A program made the position numbers and the translations under genes. A stretch of 64,000 nucleotides of DNA from Pedobacter cryoconitis (GTDB lineage: Bacteria > Bacteroidota > Bacteroidia > Sphingobacteriales > Sphingobacteriaceae). The notes beneath the pieces were generated by a model. The model was not told the DNA's origin. It did not search any database and worked only from the letters and a program-made list of their open reading frames with translations. The stretch covers positions 447,517 through 511,516 of the forward strand of contig NZ_QLLR01000002.1 in NCBI RefSeq assembly GCF_003259615.1. Reading direction: 5' to 3'. This document shows positions 9,001 to 18,272 of this stretch, in pieces (the first letter of the stretch is position 1; the number at the start of each line of letters is the position of its first letter).

Positions 9001-12000
9001 GTTATTGCAGCTGGTACATCATCCGTAATTACGTTAGCAGACAAGTTGCTCGGCCCGGTATTGTTAACCTGAATAGTATAGGTTATTGCCTCACCTGCTG
9101 CAATTTGAGCTGGTGCATTTTTAACAATCGTTAGTCCGGCTTTCAGACCTACAACAGTAGTTACAGGATTGGACGGAACTGGTGTCCCATCTGCTGTTTC
9201 TGCATAGGCTGTATTACTGATATTACCACGGTATGAGGCGTTTATTGTGCCGGTAATATTTACAACAATTGCATTTCCGCTTCCCGCAGGAATATCGCCG
9301 GTTATGTTCACATCATTTCCGGTTCCTGTAGCCCCCGTAGTAATCGTTGCTGCTCCTTCCATACTGGTCGTCCATCCGCTAACGTTTACTTGTGCTGGTA
9401 CCAAATCTGATAATTTAACACCTGTTGCGTCACTTAAACCACTATTTGTTAACCGGATCGTATAAAATATTGCACCTCCAGCATCAGCATTTGCAGGCCC
9501 TGTTTTTTCAACATTTAATATTGGATCGCTGGTAATTGTCGTATTTACTGTAGCAGCATTATTTGCTAAATTATAATCTGTGATGCCACCAGCAGCATTT
9601 AAATCAATGTTTGCAGTGTTTACCAATTGACCGTTTGAAGTATTAGAAGGGACTTTTCCAGTAATAGTGACGGTCACAAAATTTGACGTTCCTGCTGGAA
9701 TATTTAAAGGAAGATCGACGTCTCCATTTCCAGTCAGTGTACCTCCGGCTGCTAAACTTGAATTTCCACTTAATACTACACTCCAGGTTACATTTTGCAG
9801 TGCGGCTGGCATCACATCTTTGACAACCAGGTTTGATACATCTGCCGGGCCGTTATTTGCGGCTACCAGCGTATAAGTGATATTGTCGCCTGAGACTACA
9901 TTTGCCGGCCCGCTTTTCGAAATAGAAACGTCTGCCGATTTAATGACCGCTGTAGTTTTAGAAGATTCTACTGGCAGATCCGGAGAAACTTGTACAGTTG
10001 CTACATTGACGATAGACATATCGGCCGCAGGGGTTACCAAGCCTGTTACGACAATGGTAATTTTACCATTATTTGCAGGAAGATTACCTGTGATGTCAAT
10101 ATTGCCTGATCCATTCGCTACTGATGGAACAGCTCCATTAGCGCCTGTGGCTGTCCAGGTTGTATTGATTATTGATCCCGGTAAATCATCTTTGATAATT
10201 GCTCCTGTTATATTGCTGACACCTGTATTTTCAACCAGGATGGTATAAGTAATGGTCTCGCCAACTTTTACAGTGCTGGGCCCTGCTTTAGAAATTCTAT
10301 AGTTAGCGTTCGCTCTGATCAGGGTACCCACAGTGGTGGTATTATCAGCGGGGTTTGAATCCGTAATCGAAGGGTCAACAGTAGCAGAAGCAGTATTTGG
10401 AATATTATCTCCAACTGAAGCGCCCGCAGCGATAGTTCCGTTAATGGTAATATCTACAAATCCTCCAAAAGGTATATCAGCAGCTAAGTCAATACTACCT
10501 GACCCTGAGTTTACCGTGGTAGTGGCACCAGCAGAAATACTGGTCACATTCCAGGTAGCGGATTCAATCCGTGGATCTAAATTGTCAACAACATGCGTAT
10601 TGACTGCTGTTGTTAAACCTGAATTTGTGATATGTAATACATAGGTAATTGACTCTCCGGCACCAGCATTAGCAGGTGCAGATTTACTCATGGTAACATC
10701 AGCAACTCTGGTTATTGTACTGGTTACAGTAGAAGTAGCCGGAGACGGATCAGTTACCCCGGCAGGAGGAGTTGCGGTTGCTGTATTCGAAATTGTAGTT
10801 CCTGTAAAGGTTGGGTCTACTTTTCCGTGAATAGTAATGGTAATACTTTCAGTGGTATTGGCAGGCAGATTGCCCGTTAAACTAACGTTATTTCCACTGC
10901 CATTTGTTGCGCTTACTGAAGCCCCGGCACTGGCAGTTGCAACCCACGTGGTATTGATAATTCCTGCGGGTACAACATCTGTAATAACCGCTCCTGTAAC
11001 ATTGGATGGGCCAGCATTACTCACTGTCAATGTATAGGTCACATTTTCACCCGAAATCAATTTTTGCGGGCCTGTTTTAGTGATTTTTAAATCTGCAGTC
11101 TGCGAGATTGTACTGGTTACCGGATTCGAAGAAATTGGCGAACCTCCGCTTGGCGTTACTGTTGCTGTATTGGTAATGGATGAAGCAGCAATTGCCACAT
11201 CTACTTTTCCATTAATAGTGATCAGAATAGAGTTTCCATTTCCTGCAGGTATATCACCTGTTAAAGTCAGCAAATTCGCAGTCACATTTACTGCCGTTGT
11301 TACACTGGCAGCTCCACTGGTCTTACTGGTAGCTGTAATACCTGAAATACCGGCAGGAAGCTGATCCTGAACTAAAGCGCCGACAGCATTACTCGGCCCG
11401 TTATTTCCTACCAATAAGGTATAGGTAATATGACCACCGGCATCAACTGTAGCCGGGCCGGATTTAACAACAGACAATCCGCTTTTAACAATAATAGCTG
11501 TATTGACGGTATTTGAATTGACTGGAGGAATACCAGGCTCGCCTGGAGTGGCAGTGGCAGTATTCGAGATATTAGCTGCAACCTGTCCTGGTGCTATATC
11601 TCCGGTAATCACAATACTTAATTTATTAGTGTTTCCTGTTTTAAGATCCGCATTGATATTCAGGGTGTTTCCTGTTCCTGTAGCACTGCCATTAATAATT
11701 GATGTTCCGGCAGCAGTAGCAGTCCATTTTACATTGGTTAGTTCATTTGGGATAATATCGGCTATGGCCAGATTACTTGCGTTTGATGGTCCATTATTAA
11801 TAGCATCAATCTGATAAGTGATTTGCTGACCAGCAGCAATTGTTGCAGGCCCGGTTTTATTCAGGCTGATATTAGGTGCTAGTGTTACCTGCGTATTGAC
11901 TGCGGTTGAAGTTGCAGGGGTACTTCCCGGTTCGGCCGGAGTAGCTATAGCGGTGTTAACCAAGGTAGCAGTCTGTGATGGATCTACTATACCAGTTACC

Positions 12001-15000
12001 GTAATCACTATAGCGTTACTTGCTCCTGCCGGGATATTTCCGGTTACACTTAAATTACTGGAATTTCCAGAGGCACCTGCTGTAATGGTTGCTGCACCAT
12101 TCACCGTACTTGTCCAGGCTGGATTTAAGATCCCTGTCGGAATAGCATCAGTAATTACACTACCTATTGCATTGGCTGTACTTGAATTGTTTACAGTAAT
12201 CGTATAGGTGATAGGCTGACCTGCTTTTATGTTTGCCGGGCCATTTTTCTGAATGGCCAGTTTTGGCGTACGTTGTACAGTGGTATTGGTTGAAGAGATG
12301 ACTTCTGTAGTTCCTGCTTCTGCTGGCGAAATTTTCGCACTGTTAAAGACATTCCCGCTGAAGCCAGCACCAATTGTACCATTGATAGTAATTTCTATAA
12401 TTGCGGCAGGATTAGTATTTGCAGTTACAGCCACACTATTCCCGGTTCCGGTAGTACCATTTGTAATGGTTGCTGTTCCGGATTTCACAGCAGCTGTCCA
12501 GGTTACATTACTTATGGATGCAGGTACTATATCACTAATGACACTAGCGGTACTGTTAGACAGACTTGTATTCTTAGTAGTCAGGATATACTGAATCTGA
12601 CTACCTGCCAGTGTACTGGAAGGCCCTGTTTTACTAAAATCAAAGGTTGGTAATGCTGTTACATTTGTAGTGGCAGTTGCCGTTACCGCAGGCCCTCCCT
12701 GTGGGGTAGCTGATGCTGTATTAGTTAATGTGCCTGTGTAAGATGAAGCTATATTTCCAGTAATATTTACGATCACTTTGTTTGTTGATCCTGCTGGAAT
12801 ATTAGCAACAATGGCTAGTGTATTTGTATTGCCCGATGATCCAGAGATAATGGCGGCACCTCCAGCTATCTGGGTAGTCCAGCTTACATTACTGATTTGC
12901 GCTGATATAGCATCATTAATATTTACTGCAACAGCATCACTTGGCCCATTGTTACCAATTTCCAATTGATAGTTGATTGCTCCTCCCGATGTGGCCTTTG
13001 CCGGCGCCGTTTTGGCAATCGTAATTCCTGTGGTATTGTTAATCGTACTGGTAAATGCAGAACTACCACCTGTACCGTTTGGTTGCTGCGGACCTGGTGT
13101 GGCCGTTGCGGTATTTACCAGAGAGCCTGTAGCGCCCGGGCTCAACGTTCCGGTAACCGTAAGGGTAATGAAATTGGCAGCTCCGGTTGGGATATTCCCT
13201 GTTAAGGAAACGTTATTTCCTGTTCCGACAGCCCCGGTAGTTACTGTTGCATTACCTGCAACGGTACTTGTCCAGCTTACGCCAGTCAAAGTAGCTGGAA
13301 CCTGATCACTAATGATCGCCCCTACTGCATTACTTGGCCCTGTATTGCTCACTTTAATTTTGTACTGAGCAATATTGCCTGCGGTTATACTGGCCGGGCC
13401 GGTTTTTTCCACAACTAATACCGGTTTTTCGCTTATTGGTGTAACATCGGTTCCCGTATTATTATCCGGTGTAGGGTCTGTTATATTTGGAGGTAAAGTT
13501 AAAGTTGCCGAGTTATTCAGCGTTCCTGTAGCTGATGGGGAAACATTACCTGCAACTGTGATGGTTGCAGACTGCCCGGTGGCTAAAGTTAAACCTGTCC
13601 AATTCCCATTTATACTGGTATAAGTACCAGCACTCGCATGATAACTTGTTGCAGTAAATCCAGCTGGCAAATTATCTGTTAAGGTTAAGGCATCACTGTT
13701 CACTAAACTACCTGATCCATTATTGGTTAAAGTTATGGTATAGGTTAAGGCTTGCCCTGCTACAGCCGGTTTAGGACTCGCGGTTTTAGTAACCGCTAAA
13801 TCTGACGTTGGCCTTACTACATTTAAAGTATAAGTTGCCGGAGTCGCATCTATAAAACCATCGTTATCTGTTGAGGTATAAGTGAAAGTTGCCGGACCAG
13901 TATAACCTGGTGTCGCTGTAAATTTCAAACCTGATGCCTGTGCTGGTGTTAAAACCTGCCCGGCGGTCACCAATGTCCCGTCAACTAATGTTAACGTACC
14001 CTGCGCTGGAGCAGGTAAGGTACTGATGGTATAACTGGAGATCGTCCCTCCATCTTTAGCATCACTACTTTCTAAAGGTGCAATGGTTGTCCCTGTTGCC
14101 TGATTGGATATTGGTGTTGGATTGGTTACATCTTTCGTTTCCGGAGGTGATCCAACGTTCAGCGTATAAGTTGCTGGTGTAAGATCGGCTAATCCGTCAT
14201 TATCTGTTACGGTAAAATTGAAAGTAACCGTACCGATGTAACTGCTGTTAGGTACAAATTTTAAGTTAGCAGCTTGTGCTGGTGTTAAAATAGTACTTGT
14301 TGTTACCGGTGTCCCGTCATTTAATGTCAAAATTCCCTGAGCTGAAGGTGGAAGAGTTGTCACCGTATAGCTTGCGATTGTACCATCGGCATCCGTACCT
14401 GCTAAGGGTGAAATTACTGTCCCTGCAGATTCATTGGAAATCTTGGTACCGCTGGTAACGTCCGTTGCCTGCGGAGTAGCTTTTACGAGAAAAGAATTAC
14501 TCGTTGAACAGCCGTTGGCATCTTTTATATTGACAGTGTAAGTTCCATAAGCTAATCCTGAAACATCTTCAGTAACAGCACCATTACTCCAAAGATAGGT
14601 ATAAGGTGCTGTGCCCCCGGTCACAGAAAGATCTATAGCCCCGTCATTGACAGCAGGCGCACTAGTATTGGTAATTATGCCACTGGAAGCCAATGCAGCT
14701 AAAGGTTGAGTAATGTCTGCAGATGCGGTACTGACTTCACCTGAAACAGCATCAGTTACCGTTAAAACATAAGTACCTGGCGGTAAATTAATAGCAGTCG
14801 CGGTTGTTTGTACTGGTGTAGTATTCCAGGAGTAAGTATAAGTGCCTGTACCGCCTGTTATGGTAGGTGTTGCTTTCCCATTATTGCTTCCAAAGCAGCT
14901 GACGTTCGTTGGCGTTATGGTTATCGCAATTGGCGGAGTATCAGTAATCGTATAATTGAAATTTCCTGCTGTACTAGAAGTTGTACAAGCTCCTGCATCC

Positions 15001-16670
15001 CCGATGACCACTAAACCGACAGCATCCTGCAAGACACCTATAATGGTTTCATCAGGTTCCGGACTTATTTTATCTGTTAGGATTTTAATATATGGAGCTA
15101 AGCTGAGTGCTGTTGCGTCGGTGCCGTCATAATTTCCAATAGGTATTGGAATAGTAATCAAACCGGTGTTACTCGGAGCAGCATCGGTTGCGTTTAATTT
15201 TGTGGTATAATCTAAACCTCTTGTGGCAGTTCCACCGGTAATATTAAGTTTAATAGAAGAATTAGCTTGAGTTACATTTCCCTGAAGCCTGATTTTAGGA
15301 AGATTTGCAGTCGCCTGGCTTTCTGGTCCAAAAGCCGTTGAGGTATTGAAAGAGGCTAAAGCAGAAAGTGAACTCAGGCCAACATCGTCGATAAAATTAC
15401 CAGCGCCCAATTGTCCCCCAGCTGAAGATACCGCTCTAAATCCGAATGAAACTTTTTTACTGGTGCCACTGGTATTCACCCAGGTTCCTGTCCAGAGTGT
15501 CCAGCCCCTTGCATCTGCATTACCCGCAATAGTTCCTGCAGTAGCTTGTGTATTCCCACCAACCTTAATCGTAGTTGTACCTACACCAGTAGCTAATAAA
15601 GTTCCGTTGTGGGTACCCGACTGGTCATTGTTATCAGAAAATTGAGCTACATCTTTATCATCAATCCTTAAAGCCATCACATCTACTCCAAGCCTGCCGC
15701 GATGTGCAAAACTCCAGGTAAATGTTTCGCCCTGCAAAACACAGACAGGCTCCTGATCTAACTCAGCACTCACAAAGGCATTAAGTTCTGCAAAATAATT
15801 TCCGGTACGTGATCGAACAACTCCTGCTCCACCATTGACTGTATTGTCACGCCAGATTTCTATAAATCCACCGTTTATGGGTTGTTCTCCATCAACAACA
15901 GCACCTACAACTTCTGTTGAACTCCAGCCAGCAACCGTTCCTTCAGGTGTTTGTGTTACCCCCGGACTGGCTTGTGATTCAAATCCACCATTGGTAAACG
16001 TTCTTACTGAACCCTTTGTACTCTGAAACACCTGTAATTCACTAATATCAAATGCAGCTCTTTGCAAATTAAGCAGCAATACATATCTGGCTTTATGAGT
16101 TCCAAAGTTAAAAGCGAACTTATTGTTTGTAAATGCAACACCTAAATTTTGTCCTGCTGGTTTGACATCAAAATTAGATACCGGGCTTGAGCTATTAGCG
16201 CTTCCAAGTTGATAAGATAACCGGTTATAAAGAGAAGTACTTCCTCCCCCGGCTGCGCCACCGGTCAGATAATTAGGCGGTACAATACCGAGCCCTGCTG
16301 GCCCTGCTACTCCGCTCGACCAGGAAACGATCATAAATCGTCTTGCTCCCGCCGGATTTGCCGGATTTGCACCGATTGTTACATTTTCAATATAGTAGTC
16401 ATCCCCTAAATCGACTAAATACCATTCGGCATTTGCTCCCGTTTGCGTATTGTTGGTGGATGCAACAGTAGAAAAGCTACCATCTACCAGGTTATTATTT
16501 GATGACCCCGCAGCAGTGCTTGAGGAGGTTACCGTTTTACCGAGTGCTAAATTAATCTGGGCAGATGCCTTCTGATTAAGAAACAAACCTATTGAAATAA
16601 AAAACAAGCAGCACAAATTCCGGGCGAATCTGTTGTTTTTCAGCCGGAAAGAACGTAATGATGTGGCCAT
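6012..16670 (-). CDS. Giant T9SS-secreted adhesin with DUF11 repeats and CHU_C sorting domain
   Basis: The product has 3552 residues. A signal peptide ends QKASAQ. A discoidin-like domain (NLALGKTVTSSS, WYLVDLG) follows, then a further lectin-like region to about residue 430. Residues ~584-730 carry two SprB-type repeats (VSCFGSNNGKATP; GTYTVNIKDANGCS). Two Ig/cadherin-like modules with FNFTVTDNDG and FTYTSTDNDG come next. Sixteen DUF11-type repeats of ~125 residues fill residues ~954-3023. A cadherin-like module (GTDSFTYRLETPEG) and three related ~120-residue repeats (VYQFLIKNTGNVTLNTFTL) follow. The C-terminus (PNLFTPDGDGRND, NRWGNEVYKT, GTYYYLLKL) is a type B T9SS sorting domain (CHU_C). 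A surface or gliding adhesin is the natural reading. It heads an operon with PorP/SprF and an OmpA-domain protein. The ligand is unknown. Confidence 0.92.
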   Translation of the reverse strand: MATSLRSFRLKNNRFARNLCCLFFISIGLFLNQKASAQINLALGKTVTSSSTAAGSSNNNLVDGSFSTVASTNNTQTGANAEWYLVDLGDDYYIENVTIGANPANPAGARRFMIVSWSSGVAGPAGLGIVPPNYLTGGAAGGGSTSLYNRLSYQLGSANSSSPVSNFDVKPAGQNLGVAFTNNKFAFNFGTHKARYVLLLNLQRAAFDISELQVFQSTKGSVRTFTNGGFESQASPGVTQTPEGTVAGWSSTEVVGAVVDGEQPINGGFIEIWRDNTVNGGAGVVRSRTGNYFAELNAFVSAELDQEPVCVLQGETFTWSFAHRGRLGVDVMALRIDDKDVAQFSDNNDQSGTHNGTLLATGVGTTTIKVGGNTQATAGTIAGNADARGWTLWTGTWVNTSGTSKKVSFGFRAVSSAGGQLGAGNFIDDVGLSSLSALASFNTSTAFGPESQATANLPKIRLQGNVTQANSSIKLNITGGTATRGLDYTTKLNATDAAPSNTGLITIPIPIGNYDGTDATALSLAPYIKILTDKISPEPDETIIGVLQDAVGLVVIGDAGACTTSSTAGNFNYTITDTPPIAITITPTNVSCFGSNNGKATPTITGGTGTYTYSWNTTPVQTTATAINLPPGTYVLTVTDAVSGEVSTASADITQPLAALASSGIITNTSAPAVNDGAIDLSVTGGTAPYTYLWSNGAVTEDVSGLAYGTYTVNIKDANGCSTSNSFLVKATPQATDVTSGTKISNESAGTVISPLAGTDADGTIASYTVTTLPPSAQGILTLNDGTPVTTSTILTPAQAANLKFVPNSSYIGTVTFNFTVTDNDGLADLTPATYTLNVGSPPETKDVTNPTPISNQATGTTIAPLESSDAKDGGTISSYTISTLPAPAQGTLTLVDGTLVTAGQVLTPAQASGLKFTATPGYTGPATFTYTSTDNDGFIDATPATYTLNVVRPTSDLAVTKTASPKPAVAGQALTYTITLTNNGSGSLVNSDALTLTDNLPAGFTATSYHASAGTYTSINGNWTGLTLATGQSATITVAGNVSPSATGTLNNSATLTLPPNITDPTPDNNTGTDVTPISEKPVLVVEKTGPASITAGNIAQYKIKVSNTGPSNAVGAIISDQVPATLTGVSWTSTVAGNATVTTGAVGTGNNVSLTGNIPTGAANFITLTVTGTLSPGATGSLVNTATATPGPQQPNGTGGSSAFTSTINNTTGITIAKTAPAKATSGGAINYQLEIGNNGPSDAVAVNINDAISAQISNVSWTTQIAGGAAIISGSSGNTNTLAIVANIPAGSTNKVIVNITGNIASSYTGTLTNTASATPQGGPAVTATATTNVTALPTFDFSKTGPSSTLAGSQIQYILTTKNTSLSNSTASVISDIVPASISNVTWTAAVKSGTATITNGTTGTGNSVAVTANTNPAAIIEITINGTIGAGFSGNVFNSAKISPAEAGTTEVISSTNTTVQRTPKLAIQKNGPANIKAGQPITYTITVNNSSTANAIGSVITDAIPTGILNPAWTSTVNGAATITAGASGNSSNLSVTGNIPAGASNAIVITVTGIVDPSQTATLVNTAIATPAEPGSTPATSTAVNTQVTLAPNISLNKTGPATIAAGQQITYQIDAINNGPSNASNLAIADIIPNELTNVKWTATAAGTSIINGSATGTGNTLNINADLKTGNTNKLSIVITGDIAPGQVAANISNTATATPGEPGIPPVNSNTVNTAIIVKSGLSVVKSGPATVDAGGHITYTLLVGNNGPSNAVGALVQDQLPAGISGITATSKTSGAASVTTAVNVTANLLTLTGDIPAGNGNSILITINGKVDVAIAASSITNTATVTPSGGSPISSNPVTSTISQTADLKITKTGPQKLISGENVTYTLTVSNAGPSNVTGAVITDVVPAGIINTTWVATASAGASVSATNGSGNNVSLTGNLPANTTESITITIHGKVDPTFTGTTISNTATATPPAGVTDPSPATSTVTSTITRVADVTMSKSAPANAGAGESITYVLHITNSGLTTAVNTHVVDNLDPRIESATWNVTSISAGATTTVNSGSGSIDLAADIPFGGFVDITINGTIAAGASVGDNIPNTASATVDPSITDSNPADNTTTVGTLIRANANYRISKAGPSTVKVGETITYTILVENTGVSNITGAIIKDDLPGSIINTTWTATGANGAVPSVANGSGNIDITGNLPANNGKITIVVTGLVTPAADMSIVNVATVQVSPDLPVESSKTTAVIKSADVSISKSGPANVVSGDNITYTLVAANNGPADVSNLVVKDVMPAALQNVTWSVVLSGNSSLAAGGTLTGNGDVDLPLNIPAGTSNFVTVTITGKVPSNTSNGQLVNTANIDLNAAGGITDYNLANNAATVNTTITSDPILNVEKTGPANADAGGAIFYTIRLTNSGLSDATGVKLSDLVPAQVNVSGWTTSMEGAATITTGATGTGNDVNITGDIPAGSGNAIVVNITGTINASYRGNISNTAYAETADGTPVPSNPVTTVVGLKAGLTIVKNAPAQIAAGEAITYTIQVNNTGPSNLSANVITDDVPAAITNVTWSATANGGAKINTGATGTGNTLSLNADLPANSGVLITVTGIVPSSYTGTLENFATITPPTTSGVPPVTSTPVTTIVTKESKLVFSKGAPATISSGQKIVYTLTLENTGPSDATNSIIADVVPNQILPATISWIAIATNGATINSGDSGNGSANVSSDVNVPVGGKVEIRIEGTIDPDYTGNLTNTATVTPDNGTGTPIPSTSTTTVAAQSDLVITKSAPAQLTAGQDITYNIHVKNNGPGNASGVDISDVVPNGIENVNWTANAQGLATINGASTGKGNVTLNVNIPAGAADGMTVTITGKVNAAFSGDLVNQATAAVYGLTQTATVTTNITRRPVLSITKTGSASVTPGSAITYQLIVKNTSESDALQAVILDHIPAGVENVKWIATVQGSAKINGASDGTGDVTVNADIPAGAANLLTVDITGTLATTATGYIVNSATVTPSESGGKDVKTSTEVNTAVKPAGQPDAARTLTDTPVNIPVKTNDANSDTYTVVKDGGPANGTITVNADGTITYIPAVGFTGTDSFTYRLETPEGTLSDPITVVVTIYNASFSLQKVAGTAPVSIAGDVINYNLTLTNTGQSALSNIAITDSGADAGSITPANIATLAIGGSATVTAKHTLTQAEVNSGSYSNQAGGTGKDEDGNPISSKSDDPSTPVIGDPTVVTIQQIPGLTLVKTGVQSANGTQMVYQFLIKNTGNVTLNTFTLNDAKLGIANEAITIDGGLAPGATATISRTYTLTQADQDLGTVTNTASVNAKTPSGADVTDISGTEENNDTPTLIKLKAIPGVSIVKTATLSTNETQLVYQFVIKNTGNVTLNTFTLTDVKLGIASEAITIAGGLAPGASTSLSKTYTLTPADINLGTVTNTASVHAKSPDGKDISDISGTAESNDTPTVIALPFPDITVPNLFTPDGDGRNDTFEIRGLDRYEKNELIIVNRWGNEVYKTSGYKNTWAGDGLSEGTYYYLLKLKKDTNSSWKVLKGFITLMRNK
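7600..13811 (-). repeat. Sixteen DUF11-type coding repeats
   Basis: Within the adhesin, 16 units of about 125 codons each carry a recurring start (K-T/S-G-P-A), ITYTI, NNGPSNA, a D-V-V-P-A segment, W-T-A, GTGN, NIPAG and NTATVTP. Units differ enough that no two are near-identical, so this is an old array rather than a recent expansion. The high Ala/Thr/Asn/Gly content removes stops from the opposite strand and explains the many spurious plus-strand frames here. Confidence 0.9.
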
Positions 16671-17440
16671 GGCAGTTATAATTTAATTTTTGAAATATTG
16701 TATTTGAAAAAGTTGAGGCAAAGGAATCCCTTACCCACAATTGATTGGTTTAATTCATCAGGTCCAGGAAAAAAGAGAATTTGGATATAGCGCCAGGCGC
16801 TAAGTTTTCACCTAAGGTTCAGTAAGCCGGAATTTTGTAATTGAAAGCTTATCAAGAAAGTTGTTATTTTTAACCATCCCGTCTTTAACCCACTGCCGGG
16901 CAGTAAGGTCTAAGACAAAGAAGATGGGTTTCGAGGTCAGAAGTAGATGTTTTTTCATAGTTAGATTTATTTTATTGATACTATAAGTTTTTCGAGGTTA
17001 TTCACCCTGAGAATTTATCATCATATAATAAAATTCTTACACATACAATTTACCACTATTCACCTCATGACTTCCAGTGGTTTCGACACATGATATAAGT
17101 ATGATGGCAGAAACATAAAACCAGCTGATACAATACTATTAAATGAGAATATCACCCCATGAAAACTATTGCGATTATTTTCAACCAGACTCCTTTAACA
17201 AAACCGCTTCAAGGGAATAGCACAAAATAAACAAACACCTTAAAAACAAGCACATACACTTACAGATTGATTATAATTCAATTTGAAACAGGTTAGTTTT
17301 ATTGTTGGTATAACAGGCTCAAACAATGTACGATTTGATGGATTAAGCCGCCTAACTTCAATTTTCAACCGATGAATGGCTTATTTAAACTGATCATTGT
17401 CTTTTCTGAAAATTCAAGGGTTGAAAAGAGTGTTAAAGGA
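16671..17440. other. Long intergenic region upstream of the adhesin gene
   Basis: The 770 bases between the adhesin start and the LytTR regulator stop hold no clear gene. Visible items are a short palindrome TAGCGCCAGGCGCTA (16788-16802) and a 48-codon minus-strand frame (16812-16958). The adhesin operon promoter must lie here, and a long 5' leader is possible. Confidence 0.5.
16812..16958 (-). CDS. Possible small protein (48 residues), unrecognised
   Basis: An ATG-started frame begins MKKHLLLTSKPIFFVLDL and ends ITKFRLTEP. It has no recognised domain, no clear signal peptide and no strong ribosome binding site. It lies alone between the LytTR regulator and the adhesin gene. It could be a real small protein, a decayed fragment or chance. 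I list it only because the region is otherwise empty. Confidence 0.2.
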   Translation of the reverse strand: MKKHLLLTSKPIFFVLDLTARQWVKDGMVKNNNFLDKLSITKFRLTEP

Positions 17441-18178
17441 TTAAAACCAACGATCCGTAAATTTTTTAAAACTCTCCTTATATTGACTGCTCACCGGTAT
17501 CATGGCTCTGTTTATTTTTATCGTCGTAGCAGTGAAGGAATCTATCTTATCCAGTGATACAATAAATGAGCGATGAATACGGATAAAAGAATTAATTGAT
17601 AGCTTTTCCTCCATCTTTTTCATCGTGGTCAATGCTTTGATATAACCATCTGCGTTTGTGGTATATATCTTAACATAATCTTTAAAACCTTCAATATAAA
17701 GTATGTTTTTAAGATATACTTTGACCAGTTCGTATTCAACTCTTAAAAAAATAAACTCATTATCATTATAACCTGCTGTACTGGCTATTTTATGATTAGA
17801 GGTCTGTTCAATTATATTTTTGGCCTGATAAGCTGCATTGATAAAGTCTTTATATTCCACAGGCTTTAATAAGTAATCGATAGCGTTAACTTTGTATCCG
17901 TCAAGTGCAAAACGCTCATAACCGGAGGTCAGGATTATCCGGGGGGTAATCTCCTCACCTCTGGTGTTAATTATCTTTGCCAATTCAATACCACTAATTC
18001 CGGGCATGTTAACATCCAGAAAAACAAGCTGCAGGTCGTTATTTTCCAAAGCATTCAATGCAGCAACCGGGTGGTTATGACGAGAAACAAGGTTTAAAAA
18101 AGGGGTTTGATTTATAAGATCACATAAATGGGATAACGCCATTTCATCATCGTCAACAACTAAACAGTTTATAGGCAT
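17441..18178 (-). CDS. LytTR family response regulator
   Basis: The 245-residue protein has a receiver domain (LVVDDDEMA; phospho-acceptor Asp55 in LDVNMPG; Lys in LLKPVEY) and a C-terminal LytTR DNA-binding domain (LYIEGFKDYVKIYT, FIRIHRSFIVSLDKI). Such regulators bind pairs of direct repeats and often control surface or secretion genes in Bacteroidota. It follows the histidine kinase at 18273-19985 after 94 bases on the same strand, so the two form a likely two-component pair. The adhesin operon lies just downstream and is a plausible target, by position only. Confidence 0.93.
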   Translation of the reverse strand: MPINCLVVDDDEMALSHLCDLINQTPFLNLVSRHNHPVAALNALENNDLQLVFLDVNMPGISGIELAKIINTRGEEITPRIILTSGYERFALDGYKVNAIDYLLKPVEYKDFINAAYQAKNIIEQTSNHKIASTAGYNDNEFIFLRVEYELVKVYLKNILYIEGFKDYVKIYTTNADGYIKALTTMKKMEEKLSINSFIRIHRSFIVSLDKIDSFTATTIKINRAMIPVSSQYKESFKKFTDRWF

Positions 18179-18272
18179 GTGGTGGTTAATTAAATATATG
18201 GGGTCAGTTATTCGAATGTGTTTGTTTAGATTGGCCTATATGGAGATTTGCTATGGTGAGCATAATAATTTC

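Noticed and set aside
6181..16026. Many plus-strand frames of 60-120 codons opposite the giant adhesin gene
   Set aside because: They mirror the Ala/Thr/Asn/Gly-rich repeats, have no ribosome binding sites or domains, and recur in the same phase in each repeat unit. They are shadows of the real gene.
16788..16802. TAGCGCCAGGCGCTA palindrome as terminator
   Set aside because: The stem is short, no T-run follows, and no gene ends nearby on either strand. I kept it only as a note.
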